NCBI RefSeq assembly: GCF_001186125.1
Contig: NW_014040556.1
Location: 170,772 to 220,717 of the forward strand
Source: Sphaeroforma arctica JP610
Taxonomy: Eukaryota; Opisthokonta; Ichthyosporea; Ichthyophonida
Length of the DNA stretch: 49,946 nt
Reading direction: 5' to 3'
Shown: one piece after another, positions 42,918 through 49,946 of the stretch
How positions within the stretch are numbered: the first letter of the stretch is position 1
Layout of the letters: every line of letters begins with the position of its first letter
The notes under the pieces: generated by a model
Told to the model about the DNA's origin: nothing
Seen by the model: only the letters and a program-made list of their open reading frames with translations
Database searches by the model: none
Made by a program: the position numbers and the translations under genes

Positions 42918-43865
42918 TCATGTCATATCGGGCAGCAGATCATAAAATTTGATTGTTCGCGGTAGTCCCACCGGCAATTCCGGTACAACGTCGCTCAGGT
43001 AGGTCACAACTACCTTCCCCAGCGCAGCAAGGTTCGTCACACTCTCAGGGTGAAATGTTTCCAGCACCTCTATGCCCTCGGGCAGCGTAATTGGAACGTT
43101 TCCATCGTTCCACAGATACAGCACCCTGAGCGCCTTGAAGCGCGGCAGCAGATGGAGAGAGTCTACACTTGGCGCCTGTCGCAGATTCAACACCGCGATA
43201 GTGTCTTTCGCTGGTAGTAGCCACGCTAAGTCTATCTGGTCCGAAAACTCCACCACCAAGGGTTTCTTCTTGATGCCTCTCATCAACGCTCTCTTATGTG
43301 TATTTGACCCCATAATGAACCTGCTCGACTTTTGGTACTTGCACTTGCGACCCACGCACGTGCTCACGGCGTACACGGTCATTGTCGACCCCGCATTGCA
43401 ATGATTGGCGCCCACCATATTGTACTGAGCCGTATCAGAAAACGTTTTCGGCAGCACCCGCTCCTGCTTCAGGTGAAAGATGCGTCTGCCCTCGGAATAA
43501 AACATTCGCTTCATTTCATGGAAATCAGTCAAGTGGATGAGACCCACCCCGCCACCAATGTAGATCTTGACGAGGTCCATGTCCCGCGTGTCTGGTGTAC
43601 ATCCGTGGTACAGTTCTCTCCCCTGATGTACAAAGAACTCCTTGGCGGGAAAACAAAAGACATGGCCTGTTGCCGCAACAATGACTAACTTGCTAGGATC
43701 GTTTACATCTTCGTCATCCTCCAAGGTGGCAAAGTCCTGGCACGTGGCAAGCACGGTTTCATCGAATGCCTTGCGTTTCATTTTCGTTTTTGGTGTTTCA
43801 AGAAAAAGGGGTTTAAAACAGCCGTTTTGGCCTGATTTGTCTGTTTGTCCAGACTCAGTTGACAT
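42918..43865 (-). CDS. Unrecognised protein, possible degenerate LRR tail
   Basis: 315 residues from ATG 43865. I do not recognise the family. The N-terminus has a basic patch (KTKMKRKAF). The middle is Cys-containing (NHCNAGS, CVGRKCKYQKSSRF). The last 110 residues have spaced leucines (IAVLNLRQ, LRVLYLWNDG, GIEVLETF, LPVGLPRTIKFYD), reminiscent of FNIP-like or leucine-rich repeats. No signal peptide, no membrane segment. It lies in a run of minus-strand genes with the pectate lyase-like gene. Confidence 0.55.
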   Translation of the reverse strand: MSTESGQTDKSGQNGCFKPLFLETPKTKMKRKAFDETVLATCQDFATLEDDEDVNDPSKLVIVAATGHVFCFPAKEFFVHQGRELYHGCTPDTRDMDLVKIYIGGGVGLIHLTDFHEMKRMFYSEGRRIFHLKQERVLPKTFSDTAQYNMVGANHCNAGSTMTVYAVSTCVGRKCKYQKSSRFIMGSNTHKRALMRGIKKKPLVVEFSDQIDLAWLLPAKDTIAVLNLRQAPSVDSLHLLPRFKALRVLYLWNDGNVPITLPEGIEVLETFHPESVTNLAALGKVVVTYLSDVVPELPVGLPRTIKFYDLLPDMT

Positions 43866-43901
43866 GTGTTTCGAGGATGGACCAGTCTACAAAAATCAAA
43901 G

Positions 43902-44198
43902 CTAACAGTCGCACGCCACGTCACCAGCCACGGTCCCGCCAGCTGAGCTTGCGGGACTGACACCGCCGCCAGCTGAGCTTGCGGGACTGACACCGCCACC
44001 AGCTGAGCTTGCTGGAACTACGGAGCCCACAGGCCCACCCACGGACCCACCAGGCGAGCTTGCTGGAACTACCGCACCGCCAGCTGGGCTTGCGGGACTC
44101 GCATCGTCTTCGGGCTTTCGGGTGTAGACAATCACGCCGACGACGATGCCTACGGCGACCAGGGCAAAGAGTATGAGAACAACAATGACAATAATCAT
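43902..44198 (-). CDS. Bare membrane anchor with CxC end, 1
   Basis: 98 residues. A membrane segment (MIIVIVVLILFALVAVGIVVGVIVY) and RKPEDD match the anchor of the pectate lyase-like protein almost residue for residue. A linker of repeated SSAGGGVSPA follows, and the protein stops at CDC with no enzyme domain. Either a real small membrane protein or an anchor that lost its cargo domain. The linker repeat (27 bp) is exact over part of its length, so it can slip. Confidence 0.6.
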   Translation of the reverse strand: MIIVIVVLILFALVAVGIVVGVIVYTRKPEDDASPASPAGGAVVPASSPGGSVGGPVGSVVPASSAGGGVSPASSAGGGVSPASSAGGTVAGDVACDC

Positions 44199-44232
44199 TT
44201 TAGTGCAAGATATATATAAATATTAACATTGG

Positions 44233-44288
44233 TACAATGATCCAGCACCGATCCATGGGGGTGCACATGCACATAGGCGCCTTTGTCA
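44233..44288. pseudogene. Chimeric relic of the ART-like gene region
   Basis: The first part (GGTACAATGATCCAGCACCG through CATGGGGGTGCAC) matches the region upstream of ART-like gene 1 at about 26011-26046. The second part (ACATAGGCGCCTTTG) matches inside that gene at about 26647-26661. The 600 bases between are deleted. A leftover of a duplicated block. Confidence 0.65.
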
Positions 44289-44295
44289 TCTATTA

Positions 44296-44499
44296 TTATT
44301 CACATTCACATTCCTCCTCACCACCAACTGCTGTACCACCACTAGCAGTACCACCAACGACTGTGCCACCAGCGGTACTTTGAACTGCTGGAACGTCGTC
44401 GGACTTTCCAGTATAGACAATCACAACAATAACCACTGCAACAACAGCGATCAGGAGCACTATCCCCAGTATGATGAATACGATTGTTGAGGTCTCCAT
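44296..44499 (-). CDS. Bare membrane anchor with CxC end, 2
   Basis: 67 residues. A membrane segment of about 24 hydrophobic residues near the N-terminus, then YTGKSDDVP, a Gly/Thr/Val linker and the ending EEECECE. It has the same plan as the gene before it and as the anchors of the GH114-like and pectate lyase-like proteins, the former also with a CTC motif after its membrane segment. The recurring Cys-x-Cys may form disulfides between subunits (inference). Confidence 0.55.
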   Translation of the reverse strand: METSTIVFIILGIVLLIAVVAVVIVVIVYTGKSDDVPAVQSTAGGTVVGGTASGGTAVGGEEECECE

Positions 44500-44542
44500 G
44501 TTTATTTTAATTGTTTATTTATTCATGTACATACTTTTCCGT

Positions 44543-45592
44543 CTAAAACGCTGTCCCGGCAAGGTACGACTCGGGCCCAAAGTCGGGGACAGTGACCGCC
44601 GGCTCGCCGTGCGCCGTGTTGCTGGCCTCCGAGTACTGCCGCGCCCGGTATCGCAGCACGTCTCGGCTCTTGTCCAGCTGCTCTATGCGCTCTACGCGCC
44701 ACACGTAGCCCGGCGTGGGCTCGTGCAGCTTGGCCACGGCCTCCGGCGTCAGCTTGCAGAAGTACATGGCTTTCTGCTCCGCGGTCCGCAGCGTCTTGGG
44801 GACCGGTCGGAAGCGCGGCGCGCGCACCTTGCCACCCCCAGCGGCCTTCTTGGCCAACGGGGCTGCGGTCGGCAGCGCGGCGTCGTACAGGCTAAACTGC
44901 AGAGCCGCCGCCGTGGCAATGCTGGGCCACACCGCATCGCCGTACAGGTGGAGCAGAGAGTGCATGTGGACCTTGAACCGCTGGCTGGCGTCGCTCGTCT
45001 TGGACACCACCATGTAGTTTGTAGGGTTGGGGCCCGCATCAACGCGGACCTCGGTGCCCCACATGACAACCGTCTTGCCAATCAGGGACGACGCCGGCAT
45101 GCGGGAGACGTCCGTGCCCAGGCTGCACGGCGTGCTCATGACCGTTTCCTGCTCGTGCGCGCCGGTCAGAGTGGCCAGACCGTCGTAGTCCACGGGGTCG
45201 CAGGTGTGGCTGCCACTAGTGAGCGGCGTGAGCTCCATCGTGCAACGCCCACAGACATGGGACGCGGCCTTTAGCAGCCTCTTGGCCATGGGGGAGTTGA
45301 ATATCGGCGCCTCGCCTTCAGGGCACTTTGTGCAACACAGCACCTTTGTCGCGCAGCTGCGGCAGATGTTGGTGAGACAGCAGTTCGAGTACCCGATGTC
45401 CGCGGTAACGGCGGCGCACGTGTCGCAGGTAAAGAGTGCCCGGAAGGCATCGACAGAGATGGAAACCTCGGGTGAAATGAGCGCCTCGTCCAGGTCAAAC
45501 GGCTGTGCATTTGGTAGCTCTTCTACATGAGAATTTGCTAGAGTAGCCACAGGAGAGGTTTGGGGGGCAGCGGAGGGTACTGGAGAAGCCAT
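44543..45592 (-). CDS. RING-like zinc finger protein, paralog 2
   Basis: 349 residues from ATG 45592. After 50 residues of Pro/Ser/Ala-rich lead come C56-x2-C59, C71/C72, C77-x2-C80, C86/C87-x2-C90 and a second cluster CGRC...SHTC (114-131), as in the protein at 24886. As there, the RING histidine is missing. The C-terminal half has a shared organisation (LIGKTVVMWG against LIGKA in paralog 1; RYYVAP-like versus WRVERIEQ) but low identity. E3 ligase role inferred. The GC content is higher than that of paralog 1. Confidence 0.6.
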   Translation of the reverse strand: MASPVPSAAPQTSPVATLANSHVEELPNAQPFDLDEALISPEVSISVDAFRALFTCDTCAAVTADIGYSNCCLTNICRSCATKVLCCTKCPEGEAPIFNSPMAKRLLKAASHVCGRCTMELTPLTSGSHTCDPVDYDGLATLTGAHEQETVMSTPCSLGTDVSRMPASSLIGKTVVMWGTEVRVDAGPNPTNYMVVSKTSDASQRFKVHMHSLLHLYGDAVWPSIATAAALQFSLYDAALPTAAPLAKKAAGGGKVRAPRFRPVPKTLRTAEQKAMYFCKLTPEAVAKLHEPTPGYVWRVERIEQLDKSRDVLRYRARQYSEASNTAHGEPAVTVPDFGPESYLAGTAF

Positions 45593-45674
45593 TGTCTTGT
45601 TTGTGTTGTCGTTGTCGATGTTGTTGTTGTTGTTGCGTTGTGTGACTAGGACATGGCGAGGCGTGGCGCTTTAT
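45593..45674 (-). promoter_or_regulatory. TATA box and CAA-repeat leader of RING-like gene 2
   Basis: TATAAAG (45674-45668 on the minus strand) lies about 76 nt before ATG 45592. The leader has AAC/CAA triplets (about 45605-45636), as in front of paralog 1. Confidence 0.6.
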
Positions 45675-45731
45675 AGGCGTTTTGCCCACGGCCATACCCT
45701 GGAATATGGACCCTCCACCAATCAGCACTGC

Positions 45732-46187
45732 TCAGTCAGACCACACCCCAATGGCGATGGCGATGGCCGCCATCATCACAAACGCCACGACCACCACCAC
45801 CAGGGTCGCGGTCTCGATGTCGGGGTTAAGAACATCGGCCAGCAGGTGGTCTGCAAGCATGAGCTTGCCCTCCAGCTGATTGTTTGCGAGCACATCGTGC
45901 ATCTCCGTGTACCAGTCGCAGTACGGGGTCAGGCTCGCGGACTCGACGGCTATGTGTACAAATTCGATAAAGCGTGCCAGGTTCACAAACACGTCGCCGT
46001 CGTGCACCAGCAGCTTGCCGGCACCAAGGTCGGCGGAGGCGGAGGCGCACCCCGCCACGATGGGGGGTTCAATCTCAAAGTCGGACACGCGAAAGTACGT
46101 GCCGTCCATCGTGCTGTCGCCAATAGTATGGATGTAGATTGTCACATCCTCAGCAGTCACAAACGGCACTAGCCCCAGCTCCTCCAT
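45732..46187 (-). CDS. MSV199-like protein with C-terminal membrane anchor
   Basis: 151 residues from ATG 46187. The block IYIHTIGDSTMDGTYFRVSDFE and GDVFVNLARFIEFVHIAVES resemble the MSV199/BRO-N type DNA-binding domain seen in insect and other large DNA viruses. The neighbour at 46583 has the matching IHVVGDRSVTGTFFSARDI. Residues 127-148 are a clear membrane segment (TLVVVVVAFVMMAAIAIAI). A DNA-binding-type domain tied to a membrane is unusual. Domain call is by comparison with the paralog and moderate. Confidence 0.5.
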   Translation of the reverse strand: MEELGLVPFVTAEDVTIYIHTIGDSTMDGTYFRVSDFEIEPPIVAGCASASADLGAGKLLVHDGDVFVNLARFIEFVHIAVESASLTPYCDWYTEMHDVLANNQLEGKLMLADHLLADVLNPDIETATLVVVVVAFVMMAAIAIAIGVWSD

Positions 46188-46582
46188 TTTTGCTTTGCTC
46201 AAATTTCAAATTTCAAAACCCACGCTTCAAAACCCTGACCCAAAAACTAGATTTCAAAATTCAATTTTCAAAAACCTGGCTCAAAAAACTAGAGATTAAA
46301 AATCAAATTTCAAAATTCATTTTTCAAAAACCTGGCTCAAAAAACTAGAGATTAAAAATCAAATTTCAAAATTCATTTTTCAAAAACCTGGCTCAAAAAA
46401 CTAGAGATTAAAAATCAAATTTCAAAATTCAATTTTTCAAAAACCTGGCCCAAAAACCCGGCTCAAAAAACTAGAGATTAAAAATCAAATTTTAAAATTC
46501 AAATTCCAGAAATATGGCCCAGCAAAAAATCAATTTTTAAAATTTAATTTTCAAAATCCACTAAAAAACCCTGGCCTAAAAC
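46188..46582. repeat. 56-bp tandem repeats in an intergenic region
   Basis: Units containing CCTGGCTCAAAAAACTAGAG start at about 46275, 46331 and 46387 (period 56), with a longer variant near 46444-46470 and degenerate ends. AT-rich, no gene. It separates the two MSV199-like genes. Confidence 0.9.
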
Positions 46583-47305
46583 TCATGCTCGTTTGACCCT
46601 CTTGCGTGCCGGTGTCGTCATGGCGAGCTCAATGAGCTGCGCCTGTGACGCGGCGAGCTGTGCCTGTAACGCGGCGAGCTGTGTCTGCAACGCGGCGAGC
46701 TGTGCCTGTGACGCAGCGAGAGCCTCCTCGGTGGCCTTACGAGCCTCCTCGGCGGCCTTACGAGCCTCCTCGGCGGCCTTGAGGGCCGCCCGGAGTCCTT
46801 CCATCTCGCGCGCGGTCGCCTCGGCGAGCTGACGGGCGCGCCTTGCATCGAAGGCCCTCGCCTCATCGTGGGCCTTGCTGGCGGCGGCGGCTTCGCGCTT
46901 CACGCGTTCGAGCTCGGCAGCGAGTTCCGAGAGGCGGCAAGCACCAACCGAGTGTGTGGTAATGTTGTTCATGACCCGCTGGATGTACGTGGTCTTTCGT
47001 CCACACTCGGAGGACACGAGACACATTATCAATCCCGCTGTATCGAGGTAGACGGCCCAGGCATCGGCGATTTTGATTTTCACCCTGTGTTCGTGCGGGA
47101 TCGAATCGTAGACGCTCTCTGGACTTTCCACACCCACCAGGTCTGCGATATCCCTGGCGCTGAAGAACGTCCCCGTCACTGACCGATCGCCCACAACGTG
47201 GATGGACGAGAGCCCCATGTCGCTGTTCGCTGTGTCAATATGTTCTGGGCACGTATCGATCATGCGCCAGTCGCTTGTGGCATCGGTGGTAGTGGGGGCT
47301 GTCAT
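46583..47305 (-). CDS. MSV199/BRO-like protein with coiled coil
   Basis: 240 residues from ATG 47305; the open frame goes 47 codons further but without support. Residues 30-115 hold the MSV199-like domain (SSIHVVGDRSVTGTFFSARDI ... YLDTAGLIMCLVSSE). Residues 124-228 are an Ala/Glu-rich coiled coil with 7- and 14-residue repeats (KAAEEAR, LAALQAQ). The end KRVKRA is basic. This layout, DNA-binding head plus coiled coil, is common for BRO/MSV199 proteins of large DNA viruses, where they act in gene regulation or replication. Paralog at 45732. Confidence 0.65.
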   Translation of the reverse strand: MTAPTTTDATSDWRMIDTCPEHIDTANSDMGLSSIHVVGDRSVTGTFFSARDIADLVGVESPESVYDSIPHEHRVKIKIADAWAVYLDTAGLIMCLVSSECGRKTTYIQRVMNNITTHSVGACRLSELAAELERVKREAAAASKAHDEARAFDARRARQLAEATAREMEGLRAALKAAEEARKAAEEARKATEEALAASQAQLAALQTQLAALQAQLAASQAQLIELAMTTPARKRVKRA

Positions 47306-47639
47306 TGTGCAATGTTTGTTTGTAAAATAATACTTGCAATTCCGAAAGACGATTTCGTTTTTTTTTTTCATCGTAGGGGGTGTTTTCAAACACGGGTATT
47401 GCAAAACAGTAAGTTGGGCCAATGCGCATGTCGCCGAGACGCTCATAGTACACTGGCCCTTTACTTTGCGCTTGAGAAGGCCGTGTGGAGCTGAGCGAGA
47501 CGGGATTTGTGTGACACGGAATAAAAAAAAAAGTCTATGTACAAGTTTTATTTACAATATCTCCTATACAATATTCTATATACAATGTTCCTATATACAA
47601 TGTTCTATATACAATTTTCGTATGTATGTACACGTCTGA
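47306..47639. other. Intergenic region with short repeats
   Basis: 334 bases. The right part (47562-47619) repeats TATATACAATGTTC about four times. TTTTATTTACAA at 47544 gives AATAAA on the minus strand, but it is upstream of the zinc-finger gene's stop region by only 90 bases. No gene. Confidence 0.55.
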
Positions 47640-49433
47640 TCATTTGCGATCAAATATCACTCTTTTCGCCTTGGGTTTGTTCAAGCAGCGGTTGCAGAAT
47701 ATCTCGCCCTCTTTGGCCACCTTGGCTGTGCACATATGCTCCCTGACCGTCCCAAGCTGTGAGGCGCATATGCAGTGCTTCGAATTCTTCATCGTGTGCA
47801 GGATCTCCGTGTGGCGAGCCTCGCGCTCAACGGCCGTCTTGTGCTCACCGGACGCCCAGGTCCACTCGGCGATGTCGTCGTCCAGGACAATCTTCTCAGT
47901 TTTCTCGTTCTTCGGGTCGTAATCCTCGCCTGTTGACGCCAAGGCCCCTCGGAACTTGTTGTTCTTGCTAAAGTTGCACAGGGTAAGGCGCAACCGGTCT
48001 GACGGGTTCTCCTCGAGGACCCGGTTCGTGTCCCGCACCACCTGGGCAAAGCCGCGGAGCTGCTCAAGATCCCACCCGGACTCGCCGCTAAAGCGCGTGC
48101 ACCCCACCGTCAGGTGCCGACCAGTCCCGTTGTACTCCCCATCCATCATGCCATCCAGGAGGTTGAGGCGAGAAATTTCCTTAACGATATCATAATTGCT
48201 GTGACCTTTGGCGTCGTCAATCTCAATGAAGTTGATGCAGTTCAGGCCCCGGAGCCCCCAGTCGCCCCGGGCACCACCGTTGACTTTGCCGCAGGCGTTC
48301 TTGGACGGGTCACAGGCCTTGATGATAACCTCGCGGGTCATAAAAATAGAACGAGTGTCCATGCCGAGGATCAGCGCGACGGTGTTGATGGCCAATGACT
48401 CGAGTGACGCGTTGCCGAGGCCATACTCGGTGATACACGCGCTACAGACAGTCGCATTGGGAGTGCAGACCTTCGCGTTGTCCACGGAGCAGGCGAGACT
48501 GAGTTCCTTGAGCTTGGGGCTGTCGTCCGGGATGCAGTCGAAGCAGGCGCCGGCGGCCCTCGAGTAGCAGGGCGACGTGCAGGCGCACACGCCGTGTTTG
48601 TAGTGGGCCTGGCAGATACGCGCCCCGTCCGACCCACACGTCCCGAGCCGGTGGCAATTGGCGACAGTGCATCCATAGAGGTCGAGCCTGGTCCCGGCGC
48701 AGTCGGCACACGCGTCGATGCCAGCCAAGGACCCGGGGCTGTCGCAGTGGACACACGGCGAGTGTATTTGCTTGTGCGTGTTGAGATGACCCAACTGCGC
48801 GAACGCTCGATTGCAACCGGTGTAATCGCAGACATACGGCTTATCGCCGGTGTGAGTCCGCATATGGCTTTTGAGATGGTGAGATCGTGAGAACTTTTTA
48901 CTACAGCCAGTAAACTTACACACGTAAGGCTGTTCGCCGGTGTGTGTACGCATATGGCTTTTGAGATGCTGAGGTTGTGAGAACTTTTTACCACAGCCGC
49001 TAAAATTACATGCAAACGGTTGTTCGCCGGTATGTGTACGCATATGGGCTTTGAGATGGTGAGACAATGAGAACCTCTTACCACAGCCAGTAAACTTACA
49101 CACGTAAGGCTGTTCGCCGGTGTGTGTACGCATATGGGTTTTGAGACTACTAGATTGTGTGAACTTTTTACCACAGCCAGTAAACTTACAGGCAAACGGC
49201 TGATCGCCGGTATGTGTACGCATATGGTCTTTGAGATGCTGAGATCGCGTGAACTTTTTATCGCAAACATCGCAAACGTGTGTGGCCTTCACGCGCTTAC
49301 ACCCAGAAGCCTGATCCGATGTTGACTGGGAGTCGCTTGACGTGGACGCATCGGACTCCCGGGCTCTCTTCACCTGAACGACAACAGGTGATTTACCCTT
49401 GGTCGTGTCGTCTGGGTACACTGGTGACTGCAT
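47640..49433 (-). CDS. Six C2H2 fingers fused to a Cys-rich and nuclease-like domain
   Basis: 597 residues. After a Ser-rich basic lead come six C2H2 fingers (54-224), five of them nearly alike (CKFTGCGKKF...LKxHMRTHTGEQPY) with period 30 residues. A Cys-rich region (227-300, 318-333) with many CxxC pairs follows. The last part has NFIEIDDAKGHSNYDIVKEISRL cut here to its core FIEIDDAKGH (402-411), with HLTVGCTRFSG (440-450). This parallels ETDEFQH and VFIRFNPD in the finger protein at 28012, so a PD-(D/E)xK-like domain is likely, though more altered. Sequence-specific DNA binding is firm; cutting is inference. Confidence 0.65.
   Translation of the reverse strand: MQSPVYPDDTTKGKSPVVVQVKRARESDASTSSDSQSTSDQASGCKRVKATHVCDVCDKKFTRSQHLKDHMRTHTGDQPFACKFTGCGKKFTQSSSLKTHMRTHTGEQPYVCKFTGCGKRFSLSHHLKAHMRTHTGEQPFACNFSGCGKKFSQPQHLKSHMRTHTGEQPYVCKFTGCSKKFSRSHHLKSHMRTHTGDKPYVCDYTGCNRAFAQLGHLNTHKQIHSPCVHCDSPGSLAGIDACADCAGTRLDLYGCTVANCHRLGTCGSDGARICQAHYKHGVCACTSPCYSRAAGACFDCIPDDSPKLKELSLACSVDNAKVCTPNATVCSACITEYGLGNASLESLAINTVALILGMDTRSIFMTREVIIKACDPSKNACGKVNGGARGDWGLRGLNCINFIEIDDAKGHSNYDIVKEISRLNLLDGMMDGEYNGTGRHLTVGCTRFSGESGWDLEQLRGFAQVVRDTNRVLEENPSDRLRLTLCNFSKNNKFRGALASTGEDYDPKNEKTEKIVLDDDIAEWTWASGEHKTAVEREARHTEILHTMKNSKHCICASQLGTVREHMCTAKVAKEGEIFCNRCLNKPKAKRVIFDRK
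48786..49272 (-). repeat. 90-bp coding repeats of zinc fingers
   Basis: The finger units repeat at nucleotide level with period 90. Differences cluster in the helix positions that contact DNA (RSQH, QSSS, LSHH, QPQH, RSHH), while the framework is almost unchanged. Confidence 0.85.
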
Positions 49434-49946
49434 GGTGGACGTTGATGTGTAATAAAACTAACTCGCTAGAAAGTGAACGACAAATGAAAAATCATGACAT
49501 TATATTGTAATTTTGTAATTTTGTAATTTTGTAATTTTGTAATTTTGACCTGAGCTCTTTGTGAAAAAGCTGTCCGTGAGTAAACTCGACTGGCTCGATT
49601 TTTTTAGTACTGAAACTAGTACAAATACTCTGAAATGTTGGAAATTAAATTTTGTATTAAAATACACTGTAAGATTGGTACAAATACTCCGGAGGGATGT
49701 GAATTGTAGGTTTTATATTTAAACATGTCTAATCTCAACGATTCAGGCTCGACACATGGACCTCTTTAAGGACATGAAGAGTAATTTAGTCAATTCTCGA
49801 CCAATCATCGACCACCGATTTGACGATTATCTATTGGCTGACAATCGTTGAAATTATAAAAAAAAATGAGGAATTTTTTTTTTTCGAGTAAGTCAGTTCA
49901 ATAACGTCACAACTTTGCCAAGCATACCAGTTGCCTGGCTTCTTAT
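49434..49946. other. AT-rich end of window
   Basis: 513 bases. TGTAATTTTG repeats about five times with period 10 (49504-49548), upstream of the zinc-finger gene. Two AATACTC/ACAAATACTC words occur at 49620 and 49680. No gene or clear right border of the viral part is visible. Confidence 0.6.

Noticed and set aside
48786-49272. 90-bp repeats as a CRISPR array
   Set aside because: They code for C2H2 fingers in frame, with no spacers.

Overview
The window joins two very different kinds of DNA. Positions 1 to about 22.5 kb are a unicellular-eukaryote chromosome with short, GT-AG, intron-rich genes. I can reconstruct four: TTC1 (+, 5' end missing), a 24-exon HEATR5 (-), a rhodanese plus dual-specificity MAP kinase phosphatase (+) and a MYC-type bHLH-zipper factor (-). 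The MYC gene has a Myc-box-I-like motif and a nuclear signal almost identical to that of vertebrate c-Myc. MYC plus this gene style points to a holozoan protist, an animal relative such as an ichthyosporean. I infer this from the genes; no marker in the window names the species. AT-rich spacers and long TG/TA microsatellites lie between the genes.
About 22.5-24.9 kb is an AT-rich stretch with no gene I can support. From about 24.9 to 49.4 kb the style changes abruptly: about 20 intronless, closely packed genes on both strands, several in paralogous pairs, with short promoters, many 3' ends close to AATAAA, and arrays of short repeats. The families are those met in large DNA viruses: MSV199/BRO-like proteins, RING-like fingers, an F-box/LRR protein beside a SKP1-like fragment, an HGDLH-type kinase, an ASCH/2-oxoglutarate dioxygenase fusion, and fibre-like proteins with YadA-type head repeats and a C-terminal S74 chaperone. 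I read this half as an endogenous giant-virus (Nucleocytoviricota-like) segment. No capsid, polymerase or packaging ATPase gene falls in the window, so the lineage is open. From memory, repeated giant-virus endogenization has been reported in the ichthyosporean Amoebidium, which would fit; this is recollection, not evidence from the sequence.
The viral half has themes. (1) Surface and cell-wall proteins: a membrane-anchored GH114-like glycosidase, a membrane-anchored PL3-like pectate lyase, two bare anchors ending in CxC motifs, and two tandem fibre genes. (2) Ubiquitin takeover: F-box/LRR, SKP1-like and RING-like proteins. (3) Nucleic-acid handling: two C2H2 arrays each fused to a nuclease-like domain, and ASCH-dioxygenase. 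(4) Host-protein modification: a kinase and two ADP-ribosyltransferase-like paralogs. The block from about 30.9 to 41.5 kb is strewn with heptamer arrays, three copies of a 120-bp module and broken gene copies, so it has been rearranged by duplication.
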